From the NCBI RefSeq assembly GCF_963668385.1, contig NZ_OY764327.1, positions 4,188,501 through 4,252,500 on the forward strand: 64,000 nucleotides of DNA. Reading direction: 5' to 3'. Made by a program: the position numbers and the translations under genes. The notes under the pieces are model-generated. The model made no database searches. It saw only the letters and a program-made list of their open reading frames with translations, and had not been told where the DNA came from. The number at the start of each line of letters is the position of its first letter. Positions within the stretch are counted from its first letter, which is position 1. Shown in pieces: positions 16,569 through 25,147 of this stretch. This DNA is from an uncultured Carboxylicivirga sp. (lineage in GTDB: Bacteria; Bacteroidota; Bacteroidia; Bacteroidales; Marinilabiliaceae).

Positions 16569-18623
16569 ATGCAAAAAGGAAGTATTGGGGTTACTACCGA
16601 GAACATTTTTCCCATCATTAAAAAGTATTTGTATTCCGATCACGAAATTTTCTTGCGTGAGTTGGTTTCTAACGCAGTTGATGCAACTCAAAAATTAAAA
16701 ACATTAGCTTCGGTTGGTGAATTTAAAGGCGAATTGGGCGAAACTGCCGTTAAAGTTATCTTGGATGAGAAGAAAAAAACAGTAACTATTTCTGATAGGG
16801 GTGTTGGTATGACAGCCGAAGAAATTGATAAGTATATCAATCAGGTTGCTTTCTCTGGAGCCAATGAGTTTCTTGAAAAATATAAGAAAGATGCCAATGC
16901 AATTATCGGTCATTTTGGATTAGGTTTCTATTCTTCTTTCATGGTTTCGAAAAAAGTAGAAATCATTACCAAATCGTTTAAAGACGATACACAAGCTGTT
17001 AAATGGAGTTGTGATGGTAGTCCTGAGTATACATTAGAAGAAACAACTAAAGAAAGCCGTGGTACTGATATTGTTTTATATATCGACGACGAAAATCAAC
17101 AATATGCTACTAAAGCTGAGATTGATAAGTTATTGAAAAAATACTGTCGTTTCTTACCTGTTGAAGTTGTTTTTGGTAAAAAATCGGAATGGAAAGACGG
17201 TAAAGAAGTTGAGACAGAAGAGGATAATGTTGTTAACGAAACTAAGCCTCTTTGGACTCGTACTCCATCTGAATTAAAAGATGAAGACTACAATAAATTC
17301 TACCGCGATTTATATCCAATGTCCGAAGATCCATTATTCAATATTCATTTGAATGTGGATTATCCATTCAACTTAACGGGTGTTTTGTATTTTCCTAAGT
17401 TGAAAAACAATGTAGAAGTACAAAAAAACAAAATTCAATTATACTGTAACCAGGTATATGTAACCGATTCGGTTGAAGGTATTGTTCCTGAATTCTTAAC
17501 ATTGTTGCATGGTGTTATTGATTCACCAGATATTCCATTGAACGTTTCGCGTTCGTACTTGCAAAGTGATGGAAATGTTAAGAAGATTTCAAGCCATATT
17601 ACAAAAAAAGTAGCTGATCGTTTAGAAGAAATTTTCAAAAAAGATCGAAATAACTTTGAGGAAAAATGGGATGATCTAAAGATTTTTGTTGAATATGGTA
17701 TGCTTACCGAAGAGAAATTCTATGATCGTGCTAAAAAATATACTTTATTAAAAAACACCGAAGGTAAATACTTTACTTTCGATGAATACAAAGATATTAT
17801 TAGCGGTAATCAAACGGATAAGAATAAGCAGTTAATATATCTATACACTACTGATTTAGAAGGTCAGTATAGTTTTATTGAAGCGGCTAAAAACAAAGGT
17901 TACGATGTATTAGTAATGGATGGTCAGTTAGACAGCCACTTTATTAATCATTTGGAAAGTAAGTTTGAAAATTCAAGCTTTGTTCGTGTTGATGGTGATG
18001 TAGTTGATAAATTGATTCAAAAAGAAGATGCTGCTACATTAAACTTATCTGAAGATCAAAAAGCCGATTTAACTACTATTTTTAGCTCGCAGGTTCCTAA
18101 TGTTGATAAGGCAAATTTTATTGTAACTTTTGAAGCTCTTAGCGAAACTGATGCACCTGTTATGATTACACAGCAAGAGTTTATGCGTCGTATGAAAGAA
18201 ATGAGCGCCATGGGTGGCGGTGGAATGAACTTCTACGGTGAAATGCCAGATAGCTACAATTTAGTTGTGAATGGTAACCACTCATTAGTAAAACAAGTAC
18301 TAGATGCTGAAGAGAAAGAAGTAGGAGAGAAGGTAAATTCTACTCGCAGTAAAGTGCAAAGTCTCGAAAAGAAAAAAGCTGAGCTTGAAAAAGCGAAAGA
18401 AGGTAAAAAAGACGAAGAAATACCTCAGGCTGATAAAGATGAGTTGGATGATTTAACTAAAAAAATTACCGATTTGAATAAAAAGAAAGATGAAGAACTT
18501 TCTGGTTTTGCAAATGGTAACAAAGTTGTTTCACAATTAATTGATTTGGCTTTATTATCTAATAATATGCTAAAAGGAGAAGCGTTGACTAAATTTGTTA
18601 AACGTAGTATCGATTTAATTTAA
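16569..18623 (+). CDS. htpG: molecular chaperone HtpG (Hsp90)
   Basis: The 684-residue protein has the Hsp90 ATPase domain with ELVSNAVDATQK, the DRGVGMTAEEI loop and GHFGLGFYSSFMV, then PLWTRTPSELKDEDYNKFY and LYCNQVYVTD in the middle domain, and GIVPEFLTLLHGVIDSPDIPLNVSR. The C-terminal part carries a Bacteroidetes-type charged coiled-coil insert (about 590-645), which makes it longer than E. coli HtpG (624). It is a cytosolic ATP-driven chaperone dimer. It is a single gene with a strong terminator after it. Confidence 0.96.
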   Translation: MQKGSIGVTTENIFPIIKKYLYSDHEIFLRELVSNAVDATQKLKTLASVGEFKGELGETAVKVILDEKKKTVTISDRGVGMTAEEIDKYINQVAFSGANEFLEKYKKDANAIIGHFGLGFYSSFMVSKKVEIITKSFKDDTQAVKWSCDGSPEYTLEETTKESRGTDIVLYIDDENQQYATKAEIDKLLKKYCRFLPVEVVFGKKSEWKDGKEVETEEDNVVNETKPLWTRTPSELKDEDYNKFYRDLYPMSEDPLFNIHLNVDYPFNLTGVLYFPKLKNNVEVQKNKIQLYCNQVYVTDSVEGIVPEFLTLLHGVIDSPDIPLNVSRSYLQSDGNVKKISSHITKKVADRLEEIFKKDRNNFEEKWDDLKIFVEYGMLTEEKFYDRAKKYTLLKNTEGKYFTFDEYKDIISGNQTDKNKQLIYLYTTDLEGQYSFIEAAKNKGYDVLVMDGQLDSHFINHLESKFENSSFVRVDGDVVDKLIQKEDAATLNLSEDQKADLTTIFSSQVPNVDKANFIVTFEALSETDAPVMITQQEFMRRMKEMSAMGGGGMNFYGEMPDSYNLVVNGNHSLVKQVLDAEEKEVGEKVNSTRSKVQSLEKKKAELEKAKEGKKDEEIPQADKDELDDLTKKITDLNKKKDEELSGFANGNKVVSQLIDLALLSNNMLKGEALTKFVKRSIDLI

Positions 18624-18647
18624 TAGCAGTTAGATTTATCATATTTA

Positions 18648-18686
18648 TAAAGGGTTTTCCTGATTATCAGGAAAACCCTTTATTTA
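18648..18686 (+). terminator. intrinsic terminator of htpG
   Basis: A 16-bp perfect stem (18648-18663 with 18667-18682, core AAAGGGTTTTCCTGA) with a 3-base loop precedes TTTATT. Confidence 0.85.
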
Positions 18687-18848
18687 TTGGTATTAGCCAA
18701 TAAATAATATATACTCATCAATTAGAGGTTTGCATTACAAAATTGATTGTTATTTTTAAAATAACCTAACATTCATAATAATAAAAATTTCTACTTGATG
18801 TTATTATTATGATTATTTGTCTGATTTTATAAGATAGTTTATTCATTT

Positions 18849-19763
18849 ATGAAACATTTGGAAAGTGCCCTAAAAACAAAAAATGATTGGTGGGCTTATT
18901 TAGTTGTAATTTTAGTGGCGTTTGTACTTGCTCAGTTGATTGGTTCTATTCCAGTATCAATTTTAGTTTTGTTAAAGGGTGGAATAGCTGCAGCACAAAG
19001 TGGAGCTATTGATTTTTCGGCTATTGGAGTTAATTCGTCACTTGGATTAGCATTGCTGGTTTTACCTTTTATTATTTGTTTTTTTACCTTAAAGCTTTTG
19101 GTAAAACCGTTACATAATAGAACATTAACGCAGGTAATTAATGGAAGATCAAAGGTGCGTTACGGTCGCATTTTATATGGTTTTCTTATATGGGGTGTTA
19201 TTATAGTATTCTCAACAGCTGTTGATTATTATTTGAATATCAATGATTATGAACTTAGGTTTGAGCCTCTAAAGCTACTTCTTTTAATTTTAGTTTCATT
19301 TTTAGTCTTGCCTTTTCAAACGTTTTTCGAAGAGATTTTCTTTCGAGGTTATTTAGCTCAGGGTATTGGAGTTTTAACTCGTAGTCGTATCGCAGTGTTG
19401 ATTATTCCATCGCTACTATTTGCCTTAATGCATGGTCTTAATCCCGAAGTTACTAAACATGGTTTTTGGTTGATGATGTCACAATATCTTACTATTGGTT
19501 TAGTTTTTGCTGCAAGTTCTCTTTTGGATGATGGTATTGAATTAGCCATGGGAGCGCATGCTGCTAACAATATTTTTATAAGTATTTTCGTCACAACAGA
19601 AAGTAGTGCTCTTCAAACAGATTCTTTATTACGAGATTTAAATGATGTAATTAGTTGGTCAGATACATTAGGAGCTTTATTGGCAGGTGCCTTCTTTATT
19701 GCCTTTTTTAGTTTTAAATATAAATGGACAATGAAGGCATTAACCAAAAAAATTGAAATATAA
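18849..19763 (+). CDS. CPBP-family intramembrane metalloprotease-like protein
   Basis: The 304-residue protein has about eight hydrophobic helices. The CPBP (Abi/CAAX) motifs are in place: EEIFFRGYL with Glu161, Glu162 and Arg166; FALMHGLNP with His195; and GAHAANN with His237 and Asn241. Those residues are the glutamate/histidine active centre in the membrane. The family includes CAAX-type proteases and bacteriocin-immunity proteins; nothing nearby points to either. It is a single gene with a shared terminator downstream. Confidence 0.85.
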   Translation: MKHLESALKTKNDWWAYLVVILVAFVLAQLIGSIPVSILVLLKGGIAAAQSGAIDFSAIGVNSSLGLALLVLPFIICFFTLKLLVKPLHNRTLTQVINGRSKVRYGRILYGFLIWGVIIVFSTAVDYYLNINDYELRFEPLKLLLLILVSFLVLPFQTFFEEIFFRGYLAQGIGVLTRSRIAVLIIPSLLFALMHGLNPEVTKHGFWLMMSQYLTIGLVFAASSLLDDGIELAMGAHAANNIFISIFVTTESSALQTDSLLRDLNDVISWSDTLGALLAGAFFIAFFSFKYKWTMKALTKKIEI

Positions 19764-19781
19764 GATAGAATTGGATATAAC

Positions 19782-19815
19782 AAAGCCGGCATTACAAAGG
19801 TATTGCCGGCTTTTA
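19782..19815. terminator. bidirectional terminator between convergent genes
   Basis: AAAGCCGGCA (19782-19791) pairs with TGCCGGCTTT (19804-19813) around a 12-base loop, with T-rich sequence after it and A-rich sequence before it. Confidence 0.8.
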
Positions 19816-19836
19816 TTTTTTTGATTGGTTACTGTA

Positions 19837-20463
19837 TTATCGAACGCTTCCAGAAATAGTTGAGATGTTTTTGTTGCCTTTTAAATTGGTAATTCTAAAA
19901 TCTCCGGAAATAGATGAGCCGTTAAAATTTCCATCAACATCGGTAATAGATTGATCTCCTGAAACAGAACTAAGCTTTAGGTTTCCTTTGATATTTGTGA
20001 TTTCGATATCGCCTGAAACCGTGTTACCTTTCATATCGCTTCCAATTTTTTCAGCATATAAATCACCCGAAACAGTATTTACTTTTACCATTTTCTGCCC
20101 AACACCATTGATTACAACATTTCCACTTACTGTATTAATGTCTACATCAGTCATTGAAGGCATTGTAATATTAAATTTACCTGATACATTACCTTTCGAT
20201 CGTTTAGGATATTTTACCGAAACATACAAAGTAGTACCTTTCATGTAGGCTTCGATTTCATATTGTTCTTTAGCTTGTGAATAACGTATGTATCCTTCAA
20301 CTTGAACAGAATTTCCCGATGTGCTGGTAATGTCAATGTCGCTAGAAATTGTATTGACTACCACATCTGTTACATTATCAAACGATTGGTTGATGGTAAC
20401 TTCTTGCGCTTTTCCCAACGTTGCAATTATCATCAGTAAAGCAAATAATAAGACTTTTTGCAT
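19837..20463 (-). CDS. DUF4097-type beta-helix envelope protein
   Basis: The 208-residue product has a signal peptide ending in GKAQ (residue 19). The rest is a regular repeat: a strand ending in SGD, SGN or SGS recurs about every 18-22 residues (NTVSGNVVI, NTVSGDLYA, NTVSGDIEI, SSVSGDQSI, SSISGDFRI, STISGSVR). This is the parallel beta-helix of DUF4097/head-domain auto-transporter-like adhesins. The gene follows the response regulator by 49 bases in the same direction, so it may be the target or a member of that operon. It would act in the periplasm or at the surface. Confidence 0.8.
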   Translation of the reverse strand: MQKVLLFALLMIIATLGKAQEVTINQSFDNVTDVVVNTISSDIDITSTSGNSVQVEGYIRYSQAKEQYEIEAYMKGTTLYVSVKYPKRSKGNVSGKFNITMPSMTDVDINTVSGNVVINGVGQKMVKVNTVSGDLYAEKIGSDMKGNTVSGDIEITNIKGNLKLSSVSGDQSITDVDGNFNGSSISGDFRITNLKGNKNISTISGSVR

Positions 20464-20512
20464 TTTTTGAGTTTTTTTGTTTAATGATACGACGCCCTAA
20501 AGTCTATTAAAG

Positions 20513-21211
20513 TTACAGCGAATTAGTCTTTAATTGATATCCACTCCCATGGATGTTGATGATTTCAACGTCAGGTACATCTTTTAAATATTTCCTGAGT
20601 TTGGTAATGTAAACATCCATACTTCTTGTTGTGAAATATCCGGTTTCGCCCCATACTTGTTTTAGAGCAGTGTCACGCGCAAGTACCTTGTTTTCAGTTT
20701 GGCAAAGTAGTAGTAATAAATCTCCTTCTTTTGGCGAAAGCTTGTAAAACTGATCGCGGAATTCAATGGTTCGTAACGATGAATTGAATTTAGCTTCACC
20801 AATTTCGTAAATCTCTTTAAGCTTAGTGTTTTCTGTAGACTTATGACGGTTGAGAATAGCATTAATCTTACAAATTAAAATTTCTGAGTCAAATGGCTTG
20901 GTAATATAATCGTCGGCGCCTGTTCTAAATCCTTCCAAAACATCTTCTTTCATCACCTTGGCCGTAAGAAATACGATAGGAATATCAGGTGTGTCTTCCT
21001 TAATTTGGCGTGCAATGGTGAATCCATCAACATTTGGTAGCATAACATCCAATACACATATGTCATATTCCGATTCTTTAAATTTAGTAAACGCCAGCAT
21101 TCCATCCTGTACCCATGTAACTGAAAATTTGTTTATTTCAAGATAAGCTTTCATAACCGTACCAAAATTGCGGTCATCTTCTACCATAAAAACTCTCTTA
21201 ACTTCTGCCAT
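20513..21211 (-). CDS. OmpR-family response regulator, RprY-like
   Basis: The 232-residue protein has a receiver with acidic pocket ED at 11-12, phospho-acceptor Asp55 in YDICVLDVMLPNVDG, Thr83 and Lys105 (DYITKPFDSE). A winged-helix domain follows (about 130-230) with LSPKEGDLLLLLC, VWGETGYFTTRSMDVYI and HGSGYQL. VLEGFRTGADDYITKPF is close to Bacteroides RprY. It is encoded 6 bases after the kinase gene, so the two form a two-component system that binds DNA on phosphorylation. Targets cannot be read off, but the DUF4097 gene and the divergent secreted-protein gene are near. Confidence 0.9.
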   Translation of the reverse strand: MAEVKRVFMVEDDRNFGTVMKAYLEINKFSVTWVQDGMLAFTKFKESEYDICVLDVMLPNVDGFTIARQIKEDTPDIPIVFLTAKVMKEDVLEGFRTGADDYITKPFDSEILICKINAILNRHKSTENTKLKEIYEIGEAKFNSSLRTIEFRDQFYKLSPKEGDLLLLLCQTENKVLARDTALKQVWGETGYFTTRSMDVYITKLRKYLKDVPDVEIINIHGSGYQLKTNSL

Positions 21212-21217
21212 CTGTAT

Positions 21218-22831
21218 TTAATTAAAGGGTAGATAAATACTAAATTCTGTCCCTTGGTTGATTTTACTTTTTACTGAGATGGTTCCATTATGTGCATCAA
21301 CTACTGCTTTAACATAGCTCAAGCCTAAACCAAATCCTTTTATATTATGAATATTTCCACCTGTAGCCCGATAGAATTTTTCAAATATTTTGCTCTGTTG
21401 TTCTTTACTCATCCCAATTCCTTTATCCCTAACATTTATGATAATACCATTGTTGGAGTTTTGCGTTGATACATAAACTTCTGGTGCTTTATCGGAGTAT
21501 TTAAGAGCATTTTCCAATAAATTCACCACTAAGTTACCAAAATGTACCTGATCTACGTTAAAAACCGATAATTCCGCTTTGAGTTCATGTGTTATGATTC
21601 CTCCTGTATCGTTCATTAATAGCTGAATACTGTCGATGGCTTGCAAAATAATATCGTGCACATCCTGTGAGGATTTAACAACGGTAAAATCTTTCTTTTC
21701 AATTAACGACATTTGTAAAACCCTCTCTACATGACTGTTCATTCTACTGTTTTCTTCTTTAATAATTTTAAGAAAACTTTTCATCTGTTCTTGATTACCC
21801 ATTATAACTGGGTTTAAAATGCTATCGGTAGCCAAACTGATGGTTGCAATAGGAGTTTTAAACTCGTGTGTCATATTATTGATAAAGTCCGTCTTTATTT
21901 GCGACACTTTCTTCTGATTCAGAATCATTCTGATAGTTAAGAAAAAAGTAATCAAAATAAAAATGGTAAAAATGGTTGAAAAAAACAGGAGCCAACCTTG
22001 TGTCTTATATAAATAAGTTGCCATATCAGGGAAATATACAACCAACTCGTAAGGCGAAATGCCTCTAAAAATATCCCTAGGAAACAGATTAACTGCAATC
22101 GCTGAATTTTCTTTGGCCTGATTTAAATCAAATTTATCGGAATGATATTTTAAAAGTCGACGAGATAATTGGTCAAAAACTCCATATTCAAAATCAGTAT
22201 CGATACCATTCTGAGCCAGTTCATCACTTAAAACCTTTGTAATGTTGGTAAGATCCAGTCTATTTTGCAATGGATTATGTCGATTCTTAATCTCGTACTG
22301 CATCTGATTGAATATTTCCATCAATGCATTTTTCTCTTGTTCCATACCACCCATGGCGTTGGTAATTGAATCTTCTATATGATCCATTTGAATTTCAAGA
22401 TCCTGTAGGTTAATAGAAGGTCCACCTGCGCTTATCCATACTTTATGTTCGCTGCTATTTGGACCTATTTCAACATGTGCTTCAATGCGTGCACCATTTG
22501 AATTGATTACAGTATCTTGCTTAAACTGAAAGGTACCGTCAAAATTTTTACTTTTAATTTTAGGTTTGATAGCTAGCTTGGAAGTGTCTTGCTTATTTGG
22601 AGTCTGACGAAGCGCATTCATGCTAGGAAAAAAACGGTTGTATAATAATTGTGCATTGTATTCTTTTTCGATCCGTTTAACGGTATTATCCAATGCATCG
22701 TAAGCACTAACATGAAACTTTTCTTTCTGTACTTTAAGCGATTGCCTGATCCATAAGTATTGTGCAGCAATAATACCTAAAAGCGAAAGACTCATTAATA
22801 ATATTAATCCCAGTATCGATTTTCTCTTCAT
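21218..22831 (-). CDS. membrane histidine kinase, RprX-like
   Basis: The 537-residue protein has a first membrane helix at about 6-28, a periplasmic sensor of about 250 residues, a second helix at about 279-302, then HisKA and HATPase domains. The phosphorylated His322 is in NNMTHEFKTPIATISL. The N box is LLENALKYS; G boxes are RDKGIGMSKEQQSKIF and GFGLGLSYVKAVV. The sensor has no named domain that I can see. The pair with the regulator 6 bases downstream resembles RprX/RprY of Bacteroides. Confidence 0.9.
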   Translation of the reverse strand: MKRKSILGLILLMSLSLLGIIAAQYLWIRQSLKVQKEKFHVSAYDALDNTVKRIEKEYNAQLLYNRFFPSMNALRQTPNKQDTSKLAIKPKIKSKNFDGTFQFKQDTVINSNGARIEAHVEIGPNSSEHKVWISAGGPSINLQDLEIQMDHIEDSITNAMGGMEQEKNALMEIFNQMQYEIKNRHNPLQNRLDLTNITKVLSDELAQNGIDTDFEYGVFDQLSRRLLKYHSDKFDLNQAKENSAIAVNLFPRDIFRGISPYELVVYFPDMATYLYKTQGWLLFFSTIFTIFILITFFLTIRMILNQKKVSQIKTDFINNMTHEFKTPIATISLATDSILNPVIMGNQEQMKSFLKIIKEENSRMNSHVERVLQMSLIEKKDFTVVKSSQDVHDIILQAIDSIQLLMNDTGGIITHELKAELSVFNVDQVHFGNLVVNLLENALKYSDKAPEVYVSTQNSNNGIIINVRDKGIGMSKEQQSKIFEKFYRATGGNIHNIKGFGLGLSYVKAVVDAHNGTISVKSKINQGTEFSIYLPFN

Positions 22832-22945
22832 AAAAATTTCCTTTCAGATGTAAAGATAATAGATTACCTTATGTGGCTGATATACATTAACTTTTCCTTA
22901 ACTCTTTTTAACCCGAGCTTAACCGTATCGAAATCAATGTGTTTG

Positions 22946-22953
22946 TAGATTTG
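22946..22953 (+). promoter_or_regulatory. -7 element that decides the next start
   Basis: TAGATTTG is an exact TAnnTTTG match. The predicted transcript start (about 22960) lies at or just past the first in-frame ATG (22958), which supports the ATG at 22991 as the true start. A -33 TTG is not clear. Confidence 0.45.
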
Positions 22954-22990
22954 TATCATGAAAGAAAGTTTTTCATTTAAACACCAAATT

Positions 22991-23962
22991 ATGACAAGAA
23001 ATTACAAAGGAGCTAATTTAGGGTCGATACTATTTGTCGCTCTGTTAATACTTAGTTGTTCAACAGCTATGGCTCAAAAAAAAGTTGTAAAAGTAAAAGT
23101 AGTTACCAATGGTGACTCAAGTACTGTAGAGGTGGATACAACCTTAACTAATGAGGTGATGATTTTTGATTTTGATGACTTTGATTCGATGAATATCGAT
23201 AGTATTATTCAAGCGCATACAAAAGATTTGGATCAAAAAATGAAAGTGATGGCTTTTAAGATGGATTCATTATCTGACATGGATTTCAATTTTAATTTCG
23301 ACTTTGATAGCAATATGGAGGAGATGCAGAAAGAGGTTGAAAGAATTATGAAGGAGAAGGGAATTGAAATGAAAGATTGGGAAGGCTTTAATATGTCTGA
23401 TCCTCATAAAATGATTTTTATTGGCGATGGTGATGGTGAAAACACAGTAGATGTAGAAAGTTTTATAGATGAAGATGGAAATCATGTAAAAGTGATTAAG
23501 AAAAGTGTAGTGGTTAGAGGTACAGGAGATGAAGAAGTAAATAATGAAAAAAAGGTAATTGTAAAGTCGTTGAAGGATGACGTTCCGGTTAAGTGGAATA
23601 CAAAAGCCACAATTTCAGTTGAACCGATTCCAATTGAAGAAGTAGCTTTTCTTCAGAAAATAGGAATCTCAACTAAAAAGCTATTAAATGAGCCTTTAAA
23701 AGTTAAGGATTTCAAAATTAAGCTTGACAAGAAGATTGATAATGATATAAAACATACTTTTTTGCATGTTGAGTGTATTTTGCCTGAAGGAGGTAAGTAC
23801 GATATGGAAATGATTAAAAAAGATGGAGAAGTCAAAATGAAGGAGGAGAAAATTCCTTTTGGAGAAATGAAGAAAGAAGTTGAAGTGCAAGAAGATGATT
23901 CACCTTATTATTTAATTCTATCTAAAAACAATAAAATCTTCGGACGGAAGATTACTTTATAG
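22991..23962 (+). CDS. secreted Asp-rich protein, divergent from the RprXY-like genes
   Basis: From ATG 22991 the product has 323 residues. It has a signal peptide (N-terminal MTRNYKG, hydrophobic core, end at TAMAQ). The first 130 mature residues are rich in Asp, Phe and Met, with repeated acid-aromatic pairs (FDFDDFDSMN; MDFNFNFDFDSNM) and a charged helix (MEEMQKEVERIMKEKGIEMKD). The last residues (SPYYLILSKNNKIFGRKITL) look a little like a T9SS type A tail, yet the preceding region does not. I do not recognise the family. Position suggests control by, or a link to, the adjacent two-component system. Confidence 0.65.
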   Translation: MTRNYKGANLGSILFVALLILSCSTAMAQKKVVKVKVVTNGDSSTVEVDTTLTNEVMIFDFDDFDSMNIDSIIQAHTKDLDQKMKVMAFKMDSLSDMDFNFNFDFDSNMEEMQKEVERIMKEKGIEMKDWEGFNMSDPHKMIFIGDGDGENTVDVESFIDEDGNHVKVIKKSVVVRGTGDEEVNNEKKVIVKSLKDDVPVKWNTKATISVEPIPIEEVAFLQKIGISTKKLLNEPLKVKDFKIKLDKKIDNDIKHTFLHVECILPEGGKYDMEMIKKDGEVKMKEEKIPFGEMKKEVEVQEDDSPYYLILSKNNKIFGRKITL

Positions 23963-23984
23963 GTTTATGGTTTAAGTTTAGAAG

Positions 23985-24026
23985 AACGTTTGTAAATTCA
24001 TCATGTAATTTACAAGCGTTTTTTTT
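23985..24026 (+). terminator. terminator abutting the next start codon
   Basis: AACGTTTGTAAATT (23985-23998) pairs with AATTTACAAGCGTT (24007-24020), a 14-bp stem with one G-U pair and an 8-base loop, followed by an unbroken T run to 24026. The ATG of the following gene begins at 24027. Confidence 0.8.
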
Positions 24027-24683
24027 ATGAGATCAATTTTATTACTAAGCACTGCATTATTGCTACTTGTTTCTTGTAATAGTGCCAAAAAATCAGAGAA
24101 GAAATGGAAATTTGAAAATAAATCCATTTCTAATGAGTCCGATATTATGACTCAAACTATTCAATATCCTGTTTTTGCAAATGATTTTGTAAATAGAGAG
24201 ATTACAAATATCATTACCGAATGGAGTAATGAGTTTAAATCCGAAATTGGAACAGAATCTGTTTCCGAAAATTGGAAAAGCGAACAATCTATTAATGCAG
24301 AGGTTTTTACTTCGAATAAAGGAGAGCTTTCTATCCTCTTTTCAAACTATTTATTTACAGGTGGAGCACATGGGAACACATTACTAAAATCGTGTTCGTT
24401 TGATTCGGAAGGAAAAGAAGTACTCAATTTGTCCAGCATTATTAAAGGTAAGTACTTTGGTAAACTTCAGGAATTAAGCCGTAAGAAGCTTAAGGAGCAA
24501 CTCGGATATGAAGGGTTTGTAGATGATGGAACTCAAACCATTGGTGATTTTTCAGTATTTGTACTATCGTCTGATTCAATTAGTTTTTACTTTCCTCAGT
24601 ACCAGGTTGCATCGTATGCTGATGGTATTCAAAAAGTATCATTCCAATGGTCGACTTTTGCACCTAATAAAGAAGTGAACTAA
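24027..24683 (+). CDS. DUF3298/RsiV-like lipoprotein
   Basis: The 218-residue product has a lipoprotein signal (LLLVSC, Cys17). It shows the DUF4163/DUF3298 pattern: TIQYPVFANDFVNREI, then the strand-turn FTGGAHGNT, then SISFYFPQYQVASYADGIQKVSFQW near the end. This is the fold of the periplasmic part of RsiV, which binds lysozyme or other ligands, but no anti-sigma helix is present here. The start cannot be moved downstream without losing the signal peptide, though a terminator ends exactly at it. Confidence 0.8.
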   Translation: MRSILLLSTALLLLVSCNSAKKSEKKWKFENKSISNESDIMTQTIQYPVFANDFVNREITNIITEWSNEFKSEIGTESVSENWKSEQSINAEVFTSNKGELSILFSNYLFTGGAHGNTLLKSCSFDSEGKEVLNLSSIIKGKYFGKLQELSRKKLKEQLGYEGFVDDGTQTIGDFSVFVLSSDSISFYFPQYQVASYADGIQKVSFQWSTFAPNKEVN

Positions 24684-24970
24684 TAATATTTGGATATATT
24701 CCATAAAATAAACATTCTTCCAATATGTGGAACTATATAATTAGGATGAAAGTGTTAAGTAGTTTATATAAAGCGTTTAAGGTGTTTTGGCAAGGCAATT
24801 GAATTAACCATATCAAACAATTAAGATATGGTTTCAATAACAATAGTCGGAATAGTTTTAAGCATGTTAGTATGCTGGTATTTTGTAGATGAACTAATTA
24901 TAAGTAAAGATAAATAGATTGCGGTTGACCACGCTCGTGGTCCCTCAATCGGTAGTTTGGGTGTTTTATG

Positions 24971-25006
24971 AAAAACCTCTTCATCAACGGATGAAAGAGG
25001 TTTTTT
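24971..25006 (+). terminator. plus-strand intrinsic terminator
   Basis: AAAAACCTCTTCATC (24971-24985) pairs with GATGAAAGAGGTTTTT (one bulged A) around AACG, followed by T. The distance from the DUF3298 stop (about 290 bases) suggests that some transcript runs through the gap. Confidence 0.75.
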
Positions 25007-25061
25007 ACTTTTAATACGATAGCTTGTTAGACTAAGAAATATATTACACTGCATTAAAAGA

Positions 25062-25108
25062 AAAAACAAAAAGACCTGTCAATGTGTACTCACAAAGTGA
25101 CAGGTCTT
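25062..25108 (-). terminator. terminator of the Bat operon
   Basis: AAGACCTGTCA (25071-25081) pairs with TGACAGGTCTT (25098-25108); the minus strand continues into TTTTGTTTTTT. It lies 40 bases after the batE stop. Confidence 0.85.
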
Positions 25109-25147
25109 CTATACTCTAAGATCTATTGATCTATGTATTTTTATTTC

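Larger units (their letters stand above)
24684..25147. other. 464-base gap with hairpins and two tiny open frames
   Basis: No normal-size gene is visible. Two tiny plus-strand frames lie here: 24746-24802 (18 codons, MKVLSSLYKAFKVFWQGN, with AGG just before the ATG) and 24828-24917 (29 codons, hydrophobic core IVGIVLSMLVCWYF then a charged end). A perfect palindrome GACCACG-ct-CGTGGTC lies at 24927-24942. Two terminators close the gap, one for each direction. Confidence 0.5.

Noticed and set aside
16404..16691. Minus-strand open frame across the htpG start
   Set aside because: It overlaps the first 40 codons of htpG, has no family likeness, and fills the htpG control region.
24821..25069. 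Minus-strand 82-codon frame in the gap before batE
   Set aside because: It passes through the plus-strand terminator hairpin and the GACCACG palindrome and shows no family pattern.
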